The notes under the pieces: model-generated
Seen by the model: only the letters and a program-made list of their open reading frames with translations
What the model was told of the DNA's origin: nothing
Database searches by the model: none
Position numbers and translations under genes: made by a program
In this document: in pieces, positions 6,870 to 13,567 of the stretch
Layout: every line of letters begins with the position of its first letter
Position numbering within the stretch: the stretch's first letter is position 1
Source of the DNA: Oscillospiraceae bacterium
Lineage (GTDB): Bacteria; Bacillota; Clostridia; Oscillospirales; CAG-272
Reading direction: 5' to 3'
Length of the DNA stretch: 17,544 nucleotides
Assembly: GCA_015065395.1 (NCBI GenBank)
Contig: SVQJ01000015.1
Coordinates: 1 to 17,544, forward strand

Positions 6870-8231
6870 ATGGAAACACAAAGAAGCTCGTTCTCTGGAA
6901 AAATCGGTTTTGTCCTTGCTTGTGCAGGCAGTGCTGTGGGACTTGGCAATATATGGCGGTTCCCTTATCTTGCCGCAAAATACGGCGGCGGTATCTTTCT
7001 TCTTGTGTACCTTATACTTGCAATAACCTTCGGCTTTGCACTTATGGTATGCGAGATTGCCATTGGCAGAAAAACAGGTCTAAGTGCCATCGGCGCTTTT
7101 AAGACCCTTGATAAAAGGTTTACATTGGTAGGCTATCTCGGTGCAATAGTACCCATGATAATCCTCCCCTATTACTGTGTTATCGGTGGATGGGTAATAA
7201 AGTATCTGTTCGGATTTATAAGCGGGCAGGGAACAAAAATTGCGGGCGACTCTTATTTCGGCAATTATATCGGTGATGCCTCTGAGCCTTTCGTTTGGTT
7301 TTTTATATTTTTAGCGTTGACCGCGGTCATTGTTATGCTGGGAGTGCAGAAGGGCATTGAAAAAGTAAGCAAGATAATGATGCCTGTGCTTGTTATCCTC
7401 ATCGTGTTTATAGCAACATATACGATAATAACGATGGACGGCGCTTTGGGAGGCGTTGTATACTATTTTAAACCTGATTTCTCAAAGTTTTCCATAATGA
7501 CGGTGGTTGCCGCAATGGGCCAGCTTTTCTATTCAATGTCCCTTGCGATGGGTATTATGATAACCTTCGGTTCTTATATGAAAAAGGATGTTAGCATTGA
7601 AAAAAGCGTAAGGCACATTGAAATATTCGATACGGGAATTGCTTTTCTTGCAGGCCTTATGATCATTCCTGCTGTGTTTGCCTTTTCAAACGGTGATGAA
7701 GCTGCACTTGCGCAAAAGGGTGCCGGACTTATGTTTGAAACACTCCCGAAGGTGTTTGAAACAATGCCCGGAGGTTCTGTGATCGGAGCCGTGTTCTTCA
7801 TTATGGTTTTTTTTGCAGCACTCACTTCTTCCATTTCACTTACGGAGACCGTGGTTTCGGTGCTACAGGATAAGCTTAAGCTTAAAAGGTATTCTGCCTG
7901 TGTCTCAGTTCTCATTTTAAGTCTGATCCTCGGAACACTTTCCGTATTTGGCTATAGTATATGGTCAAGCTTCAAGATCCTCGGATTGCAGTTTCTTGAT
8001 TTCTTTGATTTTATCAGCAATAATATCCTTATGCCCGTGGGAGCATTCCTCACCTGTGTGATGGTTGGCTACTTTATCAAACCTGTGTCAATAATCGAAG
8101 AAGTAGAGCTTAACGGTAAGTTCAAGGAAAAAAAGCTATTCTCGGTTATGGTGCGCTATATTGCACCTCTCTGTCTGATGGTGATACTTATATCGTCTGT
8201 TCTTGATGTGTTCGGCGTAATAAAGATATAA
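6870..8231 (+). CDS. Sodium-dependent neurotransmitter:sodium symporter family transporter (NSS/SLC6-type)
   Basis: This 453-residue integral membrane protein probably co-transports an amino acid with sodium. The N-terminal FSGKIGFVLACAGSAVG followed by LGNIWRFPYL is the unwound first helix that holds sodium and substrate in the LeuT fold. The GGWVIKY and MGQLFYSMSLAMG segments are also typical of the family. By hydropathy I count 11 membrane helices, as in the bacterial Tyt1/MhsT type, rather than the 12 of LeuT. ATG 6870 follows AGGAG at good spacing. It is followed by a strong terminator and then by a close paralogue. Substrate cannot be decided from sequence; hydrophobic or aromatic amino acids are the usual ones for this group. 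Confidence 0.92.
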   Translation: METQRSSFSGKIGFVLACAGSAVGLGNIWRFPYLAAKYGGGIFLLVYLILAITFGFALMVCEIAIGRKTGLSAIGAFKTLDKRFTLVGYLGAIVPMIILPYYCVIGGWVIKYLFGFISGQGTKIAGDSYFGNYIGDASEPFVWFFIFLALTAVIVMLGVQKGIEKVSKIMMPVLVILIVFIATYTIITMDGALGGVVYYFKPDFSKFSIMTVVAAMGQLFYSMSLAMGIMITFGSYMKKDVSIEKSVRHIEIFDTGIAFLAGLMIIPAVFAFSNGDEAALAQKGAGLMFETLPKVFETMPGGSVIGAVFFIMVFFAALTSSISLTETVVSVLQDKLKLKRYSACVSVLILSLILGTLSVFGYSIWSSFKILGLQFLDFFDFISNNILMPVGAFLTCVMVGYFIKPVSIIEEVELNGKFKEKKLFSVMVRYIAPLCLMVILISSVLDVFGVIKI

Positions 8232-8288
8232 AGGCTTTTGTAAAAGAGTCGATCATTCAAAAAACGTAACTTAAGTAAAAATTCACAA

Positions 8289-8332
8289 AAAAACCTTGTT
8301 AATGCGTTTGTCACAGCTTTAACAAGGTTTTT
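8289..8332 (+). terminator. Intrinsic terminator between the two NSS genes
   Basis: Arms 8289-8302 and 8319-8332 pair perfectly over 14 bases around a 16-base loop, with A and T tracts at the outer ends. It separates the transcripts of the two paralogous transporters. Confidence 0.88.
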
Positions 8333-8417
8333 ATGTTTCTTTCATGTAAAAAGGAAAGAGTCAAAGTATAGCATTGCTTTGGCGTCGCCTTTTCCCTATA
8401 CAAACCTTCTTCTTAAT

Positions 8418-8446
8418 GTGACATTTTTTCAGTGCGTGTCATTTTT
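8418..8446 (+). repeat. Direct repeat upstream of the second NSS gene, possible operator
   Basis: GTGACATTTTTT (8418-8429) is followed 18 bases later by GTGTCATTTTT (8436-8446). The pair sits just before a CATAAT box (8448-8453) that could be the -10 of the second transporter gene, although no good -35 lies 17 bases upstream of it. A similar TGACATTT occurs at 6782-6789 before the first transporter. An activator or repressor site is possible but unproven. Confidence 0.35.
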
Positions 8447-8508
8447 GCATAATCCTTGGTTTTTAGGAGAATTTATTATTGTATTTTCAAGGAAACGAGG
8501 CTGTATGC

Positions 8509-9870
8509 GTGAACGAGAAAAAAGCAACATTTTCCGGTAAGGTAGGCTTTGTGCTTGCGGCGGCAGGGGCAGCCGTGGGTTTGGGGAATATCTGGAGGTT
8601 CCCGTATCTTGCCGCAAAATACGGAGGAGGAGTTTTTCTTTTCGTATATCTGATCCTTGCCCTGACTTTTGGCTTTACTTTGATGATATGTGAGATAGCT
8701 ATTGGCAGAAGGACCGGCAAAAGTGCCATGGAGGCGTTCAGGGCGCTTGACAGACGCTTTGCTTTTTTGGGATACGGTTCTTTAATAATACCTTTTCTTA
8801 TCCTTCCGTATTATTCGGTCGTTGGAGGCTGGGTTATCAAATTCTTTGCCGCATATCTTGTCGGTGACGGTAGTAGGATGGGTGAAGGTTCATATTTTGC
8901 TGCCTATGTTCAAGGTATATGGGAACCTCTGCTGTTTTTTTCTGTGTTTCTTGCTGTAACGGCTGTAGTTGTCCTTATGGGAGTACAAAAGGGCATAGAA
9001 AAGCTCAGCAAGATCATGATGCCGTCACTGCTGGCCTTTATGCTTTTCATTACAGTATATATACTGTTCACAGTGGACGGTGCGCTGTCGGGAGCAATGT
9101 ATTATATAAAACCTGATTTTTCAAAGCTTTCCTTAATGACTGTGGTAGCCGCAATGGGTCAGCTTTTTTATTCCATGTCCCTGGCTATGGGAGTGATCAT
9201 AACCTATGGGTCATATATGAAAAAGAACATAAATATTGAAAGGTCCGCAAGGCAGATAGAAATATTCGATACGGGAATAGCATTTCTTTCGGGATTGATG
9301 ATAGTACCTGCGGTTTTTGCGTTTTCCGGGGGGCAGGCAGCCCACGCGACCGAAGGCGGAAAGGGCTTGATGTTTGTAACGCTTCCGAGAGTTTTTGCAA
9401 CCATGCCGGGAGGAAGTTTTGTTGGTGCTGCTTTTTTTCTCTGCGTGTTTTTCGCAGCACTTACAAGTGCCGTCTCCATGATGGAAACTATTGTAAGCGG
9501 CCTCTGTGAGAAAACTGCGAAGGGCAGAGCCTTTTGTTGTGCGTTGACTGTGGGACTTACGGTCATTTTAGGTATTTTCCCCACATTGGGATTCAGCCTG
9601 CTTTCAGATGTCCGTCTTTTGGGGCTGGATATTCTTGATTTCTTTGATTTTTTAAGTAACAATCTCGTGATTCCCTTGGTTGCACTTGGAACTTGTTTGC
9701 TTATAGGTTATGTTAAGGGGACAGAAACTGTTTCTCGGGAAATCGAGCTGTCCGGACCTTTCAGAAGTAAGAGGCTTTTTTCTGTAATGATCCGCTATAT
9801 CGCTCCTCCCTTTATAGTTTTGATACTCGTATCGTCTTTCCTTGATGCTCTGGATGTTATCAGTATATGA
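8509..9870 (+). CDS. Second NSS-family sodium:amino-acid symporter (paralogue)
   Basis: A membrane transporter of the same LeuT-fold family as its neighbour, with the same LGNIWRFPYL first helix, GGWVIK, MGQLFYSMSLAMG and IEIFDTGIAF segments. The two align almost without gaps at roughly 60 percent identity by eye, so they arose by tandem duplication. Start choice: GTG 8509 (GAGG at 8497-8500, 8 bases upstream) gives a 453-residue protein exactly as long as the paralogue, with seven residues before the shared FSGK motif in both. TTG 8479 with AGGAG at 8465-8469 is a workable alternative and would add 10 residues. The differences from its neighbour include the first-helix CAGSAVG versus AAGAAVG and the loop after helix 3, so specificity may have diverged. 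Confidence 0.9.
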   Translation: MNEKKATFSGKVGFVLAAAGAAVGLGNIWRFPYLAAKYGGGVFLFVYLILALTFGFTLMICEIAIGRRTGKSAMEAFRALDRRFAFLGYGSLIIPFLILPYYSVVGGWVIKFFAAYLVGDGSRMGEGSYFAAYVQGIWEPLLFFSVFLAVTAVVVLMGVQKGIEKLSKIMMPSLLAFMLFITVYILFTVDGALSGAMYYIKPDFSKLSLMTVVAAMGQLFYSMSLAMGVIITYGSYMKKNINIERSARQIEIFDTGIAFLSGLMIVPAVFAFSGGQAAHATEGGKGLMFVTLPRVFATMPGGSFVGAAFFLCVFFAALTSAVSMMETIVSGLCEKTAKGRAFCCALTVGLTVILGIFPTLGFSLLSDVRLLGLDILDFFDFLSNNLVIPLVALGTCLLIGYVKGTETVSREIELSGPFRSKRLFSVMIRYIAPPFIVLILVSSFLDALDVISI

Positions 9871-9892
9871 AACGCAAAATGATTTGAATTAT

Positions 9893-9938
9893 AAAAAAGC
9901 ATTGCATGGGTGGATCATCACTTCTGCAATGCTTTTTT
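9893..9938. terminator. Bidirectional terminator between convergent genes
   Basis: Arms 9893-9906 and 9925-9938 are perfectly complementary over 14 bases with an A6 run on the left and a T6 run on the right. It lies between the second NSS gene (plus, ends 9870) and the acyltransferase (minus, ends 9963), so it can stop both. Confidence 0.92.
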
Positions 9939-9962
9939 ATTATTCCTTATTAGGGTGGATTT

Positions 9963-11261
9963 CTAATTGATCATTTTAGGCACGGTGTCCAATACGGGTA
10001 CTCCTATGTACACAGCCTTTGAATTCTTTATTCTGTGCATTTCTTCAGTTGCAAAAGAAAGCTTTGTTATAACGTTTTCCTTTTCGGGATAACAGTATAG
10101 TGAATCGTTATCCGTTGATATATCAATGCAGTCATAGGGCTTGATATAGCAGTAGTCATATTCGACGTGAAGACCGTTAAGACCGACAGGCGTACGCTGT
10201 ATCCTGTAAGGCGCGGAGTTGTATTCTCCTTCAATAACGAAACCGTTTTCAAGATCGTGAGTGAGCTTAGCCTTGCCCAAATGCTTAAAGCGCATACAGG
10301 TGGGAAGAGAATAAACATCAACGGTATCGCTGAAGCTGTATTCGCCGCGGAGGATCTCATCGCGAACAGTAGTCCTTTCCCATTCAAACCAGTCAGGAAT
10401 GTGAGAGAATTCAGTTTCTCCGGAAAGGGCAGAAAGTGAACCATCCGTGTTCATCGTCCATCTCTTTGAGCATTCTTTGCAATAGAGCTCGCATCCTTCA
10501 GATGCCATTTTGAACTCCGTGTTGCAGTGGGGACAGCGGTAAAGCACCTTGTGAAGTCCCTGAGCCCGGTAAGGCTCGCTGATGGAAATACCGTTTTCCT
10601 TTTGATACTTATATTCATCGTAGGTAAGGGATTCCTTGATGACTGCATTTATCTCGTCCACACTCATTCTTTTCACATCGTCGGCAGTAAGAACCTGGGT
10701 ATATGTAGAAAGAAGGGGAACCTTTCTTTTTTGTCTGTAATTCCAAAAAGGGCCGCGCAGATAATTGCCGTGATGTACGGCGCAAACCACGGGAACCTTG
10801 TTCATCTTAACAAGTCTTCCCAGTGTATCGGGAAGATAAGCTGTAGTACCGATGGGAGAATATCTTGCCTCAGGATACATGCAAAGTACGTCCCCTTTTT
10901 TTATCACGTGGTGAATTGAACGAACAAGGCTCAGATCTGTAGTAAATTTTCTTTTGCAGATACTGCCGATCAGCTCCATAAGCCAAGGGCGGCGGTAGTA
11001 ACCGTCAATGGTGACTACATTGTTGACCCTGTGAGGATACGTGGCGATACCGGTCAGCTCAAAATCTATAAAGGACATGTGATTGCTCAGAAGAATATAC
11101 GGAGGCTCAAGCCCTTCCATATTCACTTTTTCTATTGTGTATTTCTCGCCCGAGAGAAGGATCTTTGATACGATCTTTATAAGCCAGACGATGATCCTTG
11201 GCTGACGTATCGGACGCTTTGAAGTGTTATAATGCTTATCTTTTTTGTATTTGATATCCAT
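9963..11261 (-). CDS. PlsC-like 1-acyl-glycerol-3-phosphate acyltransferase with zinc-ribbon-like insert
   Basis: The N-terminal half (about 40-220) is an LPLAT/PlsC acyltransferase: the NHMSFID motif gives H61 and D66 of the HxxxxD catalytic pair, and YPEARYSP (129-136, E131) is in the place of the usual EGTRS substrate-binding block. A hydrophobic segment (about 22-37) would place it at the inner membrane face, where such enzymes transfer acyl groups to glycerol phosphates. After this come four cysteines, C243-x2-C246 and C261-x2-C264, resembling a zinc ribbon, and a further 165 residues of beta-rich sequence. At 432 residues it is far longer than the roughly 240 residues of plain PlsC, so the C-terminal half is an added module of unknown role. 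It starts at ATG 11261 after GGAAGG. Confidence 0.85.
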   Translation of the reverse strand: MDIKYKKDKHYNTSKRPIRQPRIIVWLIKIVSKILLSGEKYTIEKVNMEGLEPPYILLSNHMSFIDFELTGIATYPHRVNNVVTIDGYYRRPWLMELIGSICKRKFTTDLSLVRSIHHVIKKGDVLCMYPEARYSPIGTTAYLPDTLGRLVKMNKVPVVCAVHHGNYLRGPFWNYRQKRKVPLLSTYTQVLTADDVKRMSVDEINAVIKESLTYDEYKYQKENGISISEPYRAQGLHKVLYRCPHCNTEFKMASEGCELYCKECSKRWTMNTDGSLSALSGETEFSHIPDWFEWERTTVRDEILRGEYSFSDTVDVYSLPTCMRFKHLGKAKLTHDLENGFVIEGEYNSAPYRIQRTPVGLNGLHVEYDYCYIKPYDCIDISTDNDSLYCYPEKENVITKLSFATEEMHRIKNSKAVYIGVPVLDTVPKMIN

Positions 11262-11327
11262 ACTACACCTTCCGGGAACTTTAATTATTTACAACGCACT
11301 TCTGAGCATTGTTAAAACATTTGTAAT

Positions 11328-11356
11328 ATTATAGCAAAATTGAATTCAAATTTCAA
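11328..11356 (-). promoter_or_regulatory. Sigma-A promoter of the acyltransferase gene
   Basis: On the minus strand, TTGAAA (11351-11356) and consensus TATAAT (11328-11333) are 17 bases apart. The predicted start near 11321 gives a leader of about 60 bases. Confidence 0.82.
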
Positions 11357-11416
11357 CATATCACGACGATTTTATGTCGATGTATATTGAATAATAATAT
11401 TTGTTGTTAAAATAAC

Positions 11417-11445
11417 TTGCATTTGTACTGTAAAAAGGTTAGAAT
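11417..11445 (+). promoter_or_regulatory. Sigma-A promoter of the SGNH lipoprotein/DUF362 operon
   Basis: TTGCAT (11417-11422) and TAGAAT (11440-11445) are separated by 17 bases. The predicted start near 11452 leaves almost no leader before an ATG at 11456, which supports the downstream starts at 11471/11477 that follow GGAAGG. Confidence 0.75.
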
Positions 11446-11476
11446 AAATGTGTAAATGTTTGGAAGGATAATGAAT

Positions 11477-12583
11477 ATGAGGAAATTTGCAGCATTGATT
11501 TTTTGCATAGCTATAGTTTGTTCGAGCCTAACAGGCTGTCTTGTCAGACCTAATAATGATGATACCGATAAAATAGAAGAATCGGAGCAGAAGCTTTTCG
11601 ATGAATCCGAAAAGCTTGACAGCACGGAGACTGATAATGGTTTGAATGGGACAGATATCGATACTACAAATAATGAGAATAACGAAATTTCTCCCGATAC
11701 CACATTTAATGAGGAAACCACAGCCCCTCCCGAGCATGACCACGATTATACCGTGGAAAAGGTCGCACCTACCTGTACCGGCAAGGGATACACTAAATAT
11801 ACCTGCTCCTGCGGTAAGACCTTCAGTGAAGCATTCATTGATGCAAAGGGTCATAGCTATACCTCTGTTGTAACCAATCCCACAGAGAATGCAGGGGGGT
11901 ATACTACCCACACCTGCTCTGAGTGCGGATATTCCTATAAGGATAGCTATACCGATAAGCTCAGCTCTGATGGCGATGCAAGCACAACTAACAAAAGCTT
12001 TTTTGATAACAGCGTCTTTGTGGGCGATTCTGTGTCAGAAATGCTGGAGATATACGAGGGTAATACCAACGTTTTCGGCAAAGCAACGTTTCTCTGTGAA
12101 ACAGGACTTGCTTTGTATAACTATGCTGCCGACAACAGCTACGGTAAGGTTACATACAATAATCAGAAAATGAAGATCGAGGATGCCGTAGCAGCCTGCG
12201 GAGCCAAAAATGTGTTTATCCTGCTTGGTACCAATGATCTTGTGTGGGTAAATATAGACAAGATAATAGCAAATTACCAAACGCTGATCAATAATATAAA
12301 AGCAAAGGTTCCCGGAGTTCAGATATATATCCAGTCCGGAACACCAATATATCCTAAGGATCACGGAAATAATCTGACGAATGCAAATATGGAAGCGTAC
12401 AATGCAAAGCTGCAAAACCTTGCGAGCGCAAACGGCTGTAAATATATAGATATAGCCACACCGTTTAAGGATGAAAACGGAGCATTGGATGCGGCGTATT
12501 GCTCGGATAATTACGTGCATCTGAATTACGCTGCCTGCAAGATATGGGTGGAAGCAATAAAAAACTTTGTAGGTATTCAATAA
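11477..12583 (+). CDS. Secreted SGNH/GDSL-hydrolase lipoprotein
   Basis: This 368-residue protein begins with a lipoprotein signal peptide (1-20) ending in the lipobox LTGC, so C21 should carry the lipid and anchor it outside the membrane. An acidic, Thr/Asn/Glu-rich linker (22-90) leads into two cysteine-paired modules (C100, C110, C112; then C147-x2-C150 in TCSECGYSY) common in surface proteins of this bacterial group. The SGNH hydrolase domain (about 175-368) shows nucleophile S185 in FVGDS and the LLGTND block (N253). Its end, DNYVH (D344, H348), has D and H three residues apart rather than the usual two. An esterase or deacetylase acting on cell-wall or host polysaccharide is likely; the substrate is unknown. 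ATG 11477 is chosen because GGAAGG (11462-11467) is 9 bases upstream; ATG 11471 is in frame but only 3 bases away. Confidence 0.85.
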   Translation: MRKFAALIFCIAIVCSSLTGCLVRPNNDDTDKIEESEQKLFDESEKLDSTETDNGLNGTDIDTTNNENNEISPDTTFNEETTAPPEHDHDYTVEKVAPTCTGKGYTKYTCSCGKTFSEAFIDAKGHSYTSVVTNPTENAGGYTTHTCSECGYSYKDSYTDKLSSDGDASTTNKSFFDNSVFVGDSVSEMLEIYEGNTNVFGKATFLCETGLALYNYAADNSYGKVTYNNQKMKIEDAVAACGAKNVFILLGTNDLVWVNIDKIIANYQTLINNIKAKVPGVQIYIQSGTPIYPKDHGNNLTNANMEAYNAKLQNLASANGCKYIDIATPFKDENGALDAAYCSDNYVHLNYAACKIWVEAIKNFVGIQ

Positions 12584-12606
12584 CGGTATGATCAAGGAGA
12601 ATTATG

Positions 12607-13470
12607 ATGAGCGCGAAAGTATATTTTACAAGAAGCATAACCTCTGAAAAAGTTCCGGAGCTTTATAAGCTTTTAGGAAAGAAGCTTCAGGGAAATGTTG
12701 CAATAAAGGTACATTCGGGCGAAAAAGGGAATCAAAATTTTTTGAAGCCCGATTTCTGGAAGCCTATCATAGATTGCGTGCAGGGAACCGTAGTTGAATG
12801 CAATACCGCTTATGCCGGTGAACGAAATACAACCGAAAAGCATCGCAGGCTGATCGAGGATCACGGCTGGAATGAATATTTTTCTGTGGATATTCTCGAT
12901 GCAGAAGGCCCGGATCTGAAGCTTTCGATTCCTAACGGTAAGGTGATTCGGGAAAATTATGTGGGAAAGAATATCGTGAATTACGATTCCATGCTGGTTC
13001 TCTCCCATTTTAAGGGCCACCCTATGGGAGGATACGGAGGAGCGTTGAAGCAGCTTTCCATCGGTGTTGCTTCCTCCTTCGGTAAAGCATATATACACGG
13101 TGCAGGAGAGCCTGAAAAAAAGTGGACAGCAGATCACGATCTTTTCTTAGAATCAATGGCAGACGCCGCATTAAGCGTTGTGGAATATTTCAAGGGAAAT
13201 ATTGTGTATGTAAACGTCATGAAGAATATGAGCGTAGACTGTGATTGCTGCGCTGTTGCAGAAGATCCATGTATTGCTGATATTGGAATTCTTGTGTCTG
13301 ATGATCCCATAGCTATAGATAAAGCTTGTATTGATCTGGTTTATGCCTGCTCCGATCCGGGACGCCCCCACCTTATTGAGCGTATTGAAAGCCGTAACGG
13401 AGCTCATACTATCGAAGCAGCCAACGCCCTTGGATACGGAACGGTGGATTATGAGCTTATAGAGGTTTAA
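12607..13470 (+). CDS. DUF362 family protein lacking the ferredoxin domain
   Basis: This 287-residue protein carries the DUF362 fold: the SHFKGHPMGGYGGALKQLS segment (about 133-151) and the C-terminal stretch with DCDCC followed by PCIADIGILVSDDPIAIDKA (about 211-240). Many DUF362 proteins of about 370 residues carry a 2x[4Fe-4S] ferredoxin insert; that CxxCxxCxxxC pattern is missing here, leaving only the C211-x-CC-x6-C cluster. The family function is not settled. It begins 20-23 bases after the SGNH lipoprotein with no terminator between, so the two are probably co-transcribed. AGGAG (12595-12599) is 7 bases from ATG 12607 and only 4 from an adjacent ATG at 12604, so 12607 is preferred though 12604 cannot be excluded. 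Confidence 0.85.
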   Translation: MSAKVYFTRSITSEKVPELYKLLGKKLQGNVAIKVHSGEKGNQNFLKPDFWKPIIDCVQGTVVECNTAYAGERNTTEKHRRLIEDHGWNEYFSVDILDAEGPDLKLSIPNGKVIRENYVGKNIVNYDSMLVLSHFKGHPMGGYGGALKQLSIGVASSFGKAYIHGAGEPEKKWTADHDLFLESMADAALSVVEYFKGNIVYVNVMKNMSVDCDCCAVAEDPCIADIGILVSDDPIAIDKACIDLVYACSDPGRPHLIERIESRNGAHTIEAANALGYGTVDYELIEV

Positions 13471-13486
13471 TACTTGATTGTAATAA

Positions 13487-13527
13487 AATAACCGTCACTC
13501 CTATAAGGGAATGACGGTTATTATTTT
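13487..13527. terminator. Bidirectional terminator between convergent genes
   Basis: Arms 13487-13497 and 13512-13522 pair over 11 bases, with an A-rich left flank and a T-rich right flank (13521-13527). It lies between the DUF362 gene (plus) and the GTPase-nuclease fusion (minus). Confidence 0.82.
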
Positions 13528-13567
13528 GCTTATAAGCAGTACGATCATCCTTCGCCGCAATGCTGAA

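Noticed and set aside
8232..8508. Possible T-box or amino-acid riboswitch before the second NSS gene
   Set aside because: No T-box consensus sequence or anti-terminator was found; the only strong hairpin is the terminator of the preceding gene.
9197..9662. Two overlapping minus-strand frames inside the second NSS gene
   Set aside because: Low-complexity, basic translations with no family match, lying wholly within a conserved transporter gene.
11361..11395. Weak dyad symmetry around CGAC and GTCG between the divergent acyltransferase and lipoprotein genes
   Set aside because: Only four central pairs match before mismatches; not enough to call an operator.
12035..12595. A 186-codon minus-strand frame opposite the SGNH hydrolase
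   Set aside because: Translation is Ile/Cys/Tyr rich with no domain; it is the shadow of the catalytic region of the lipoprotein.
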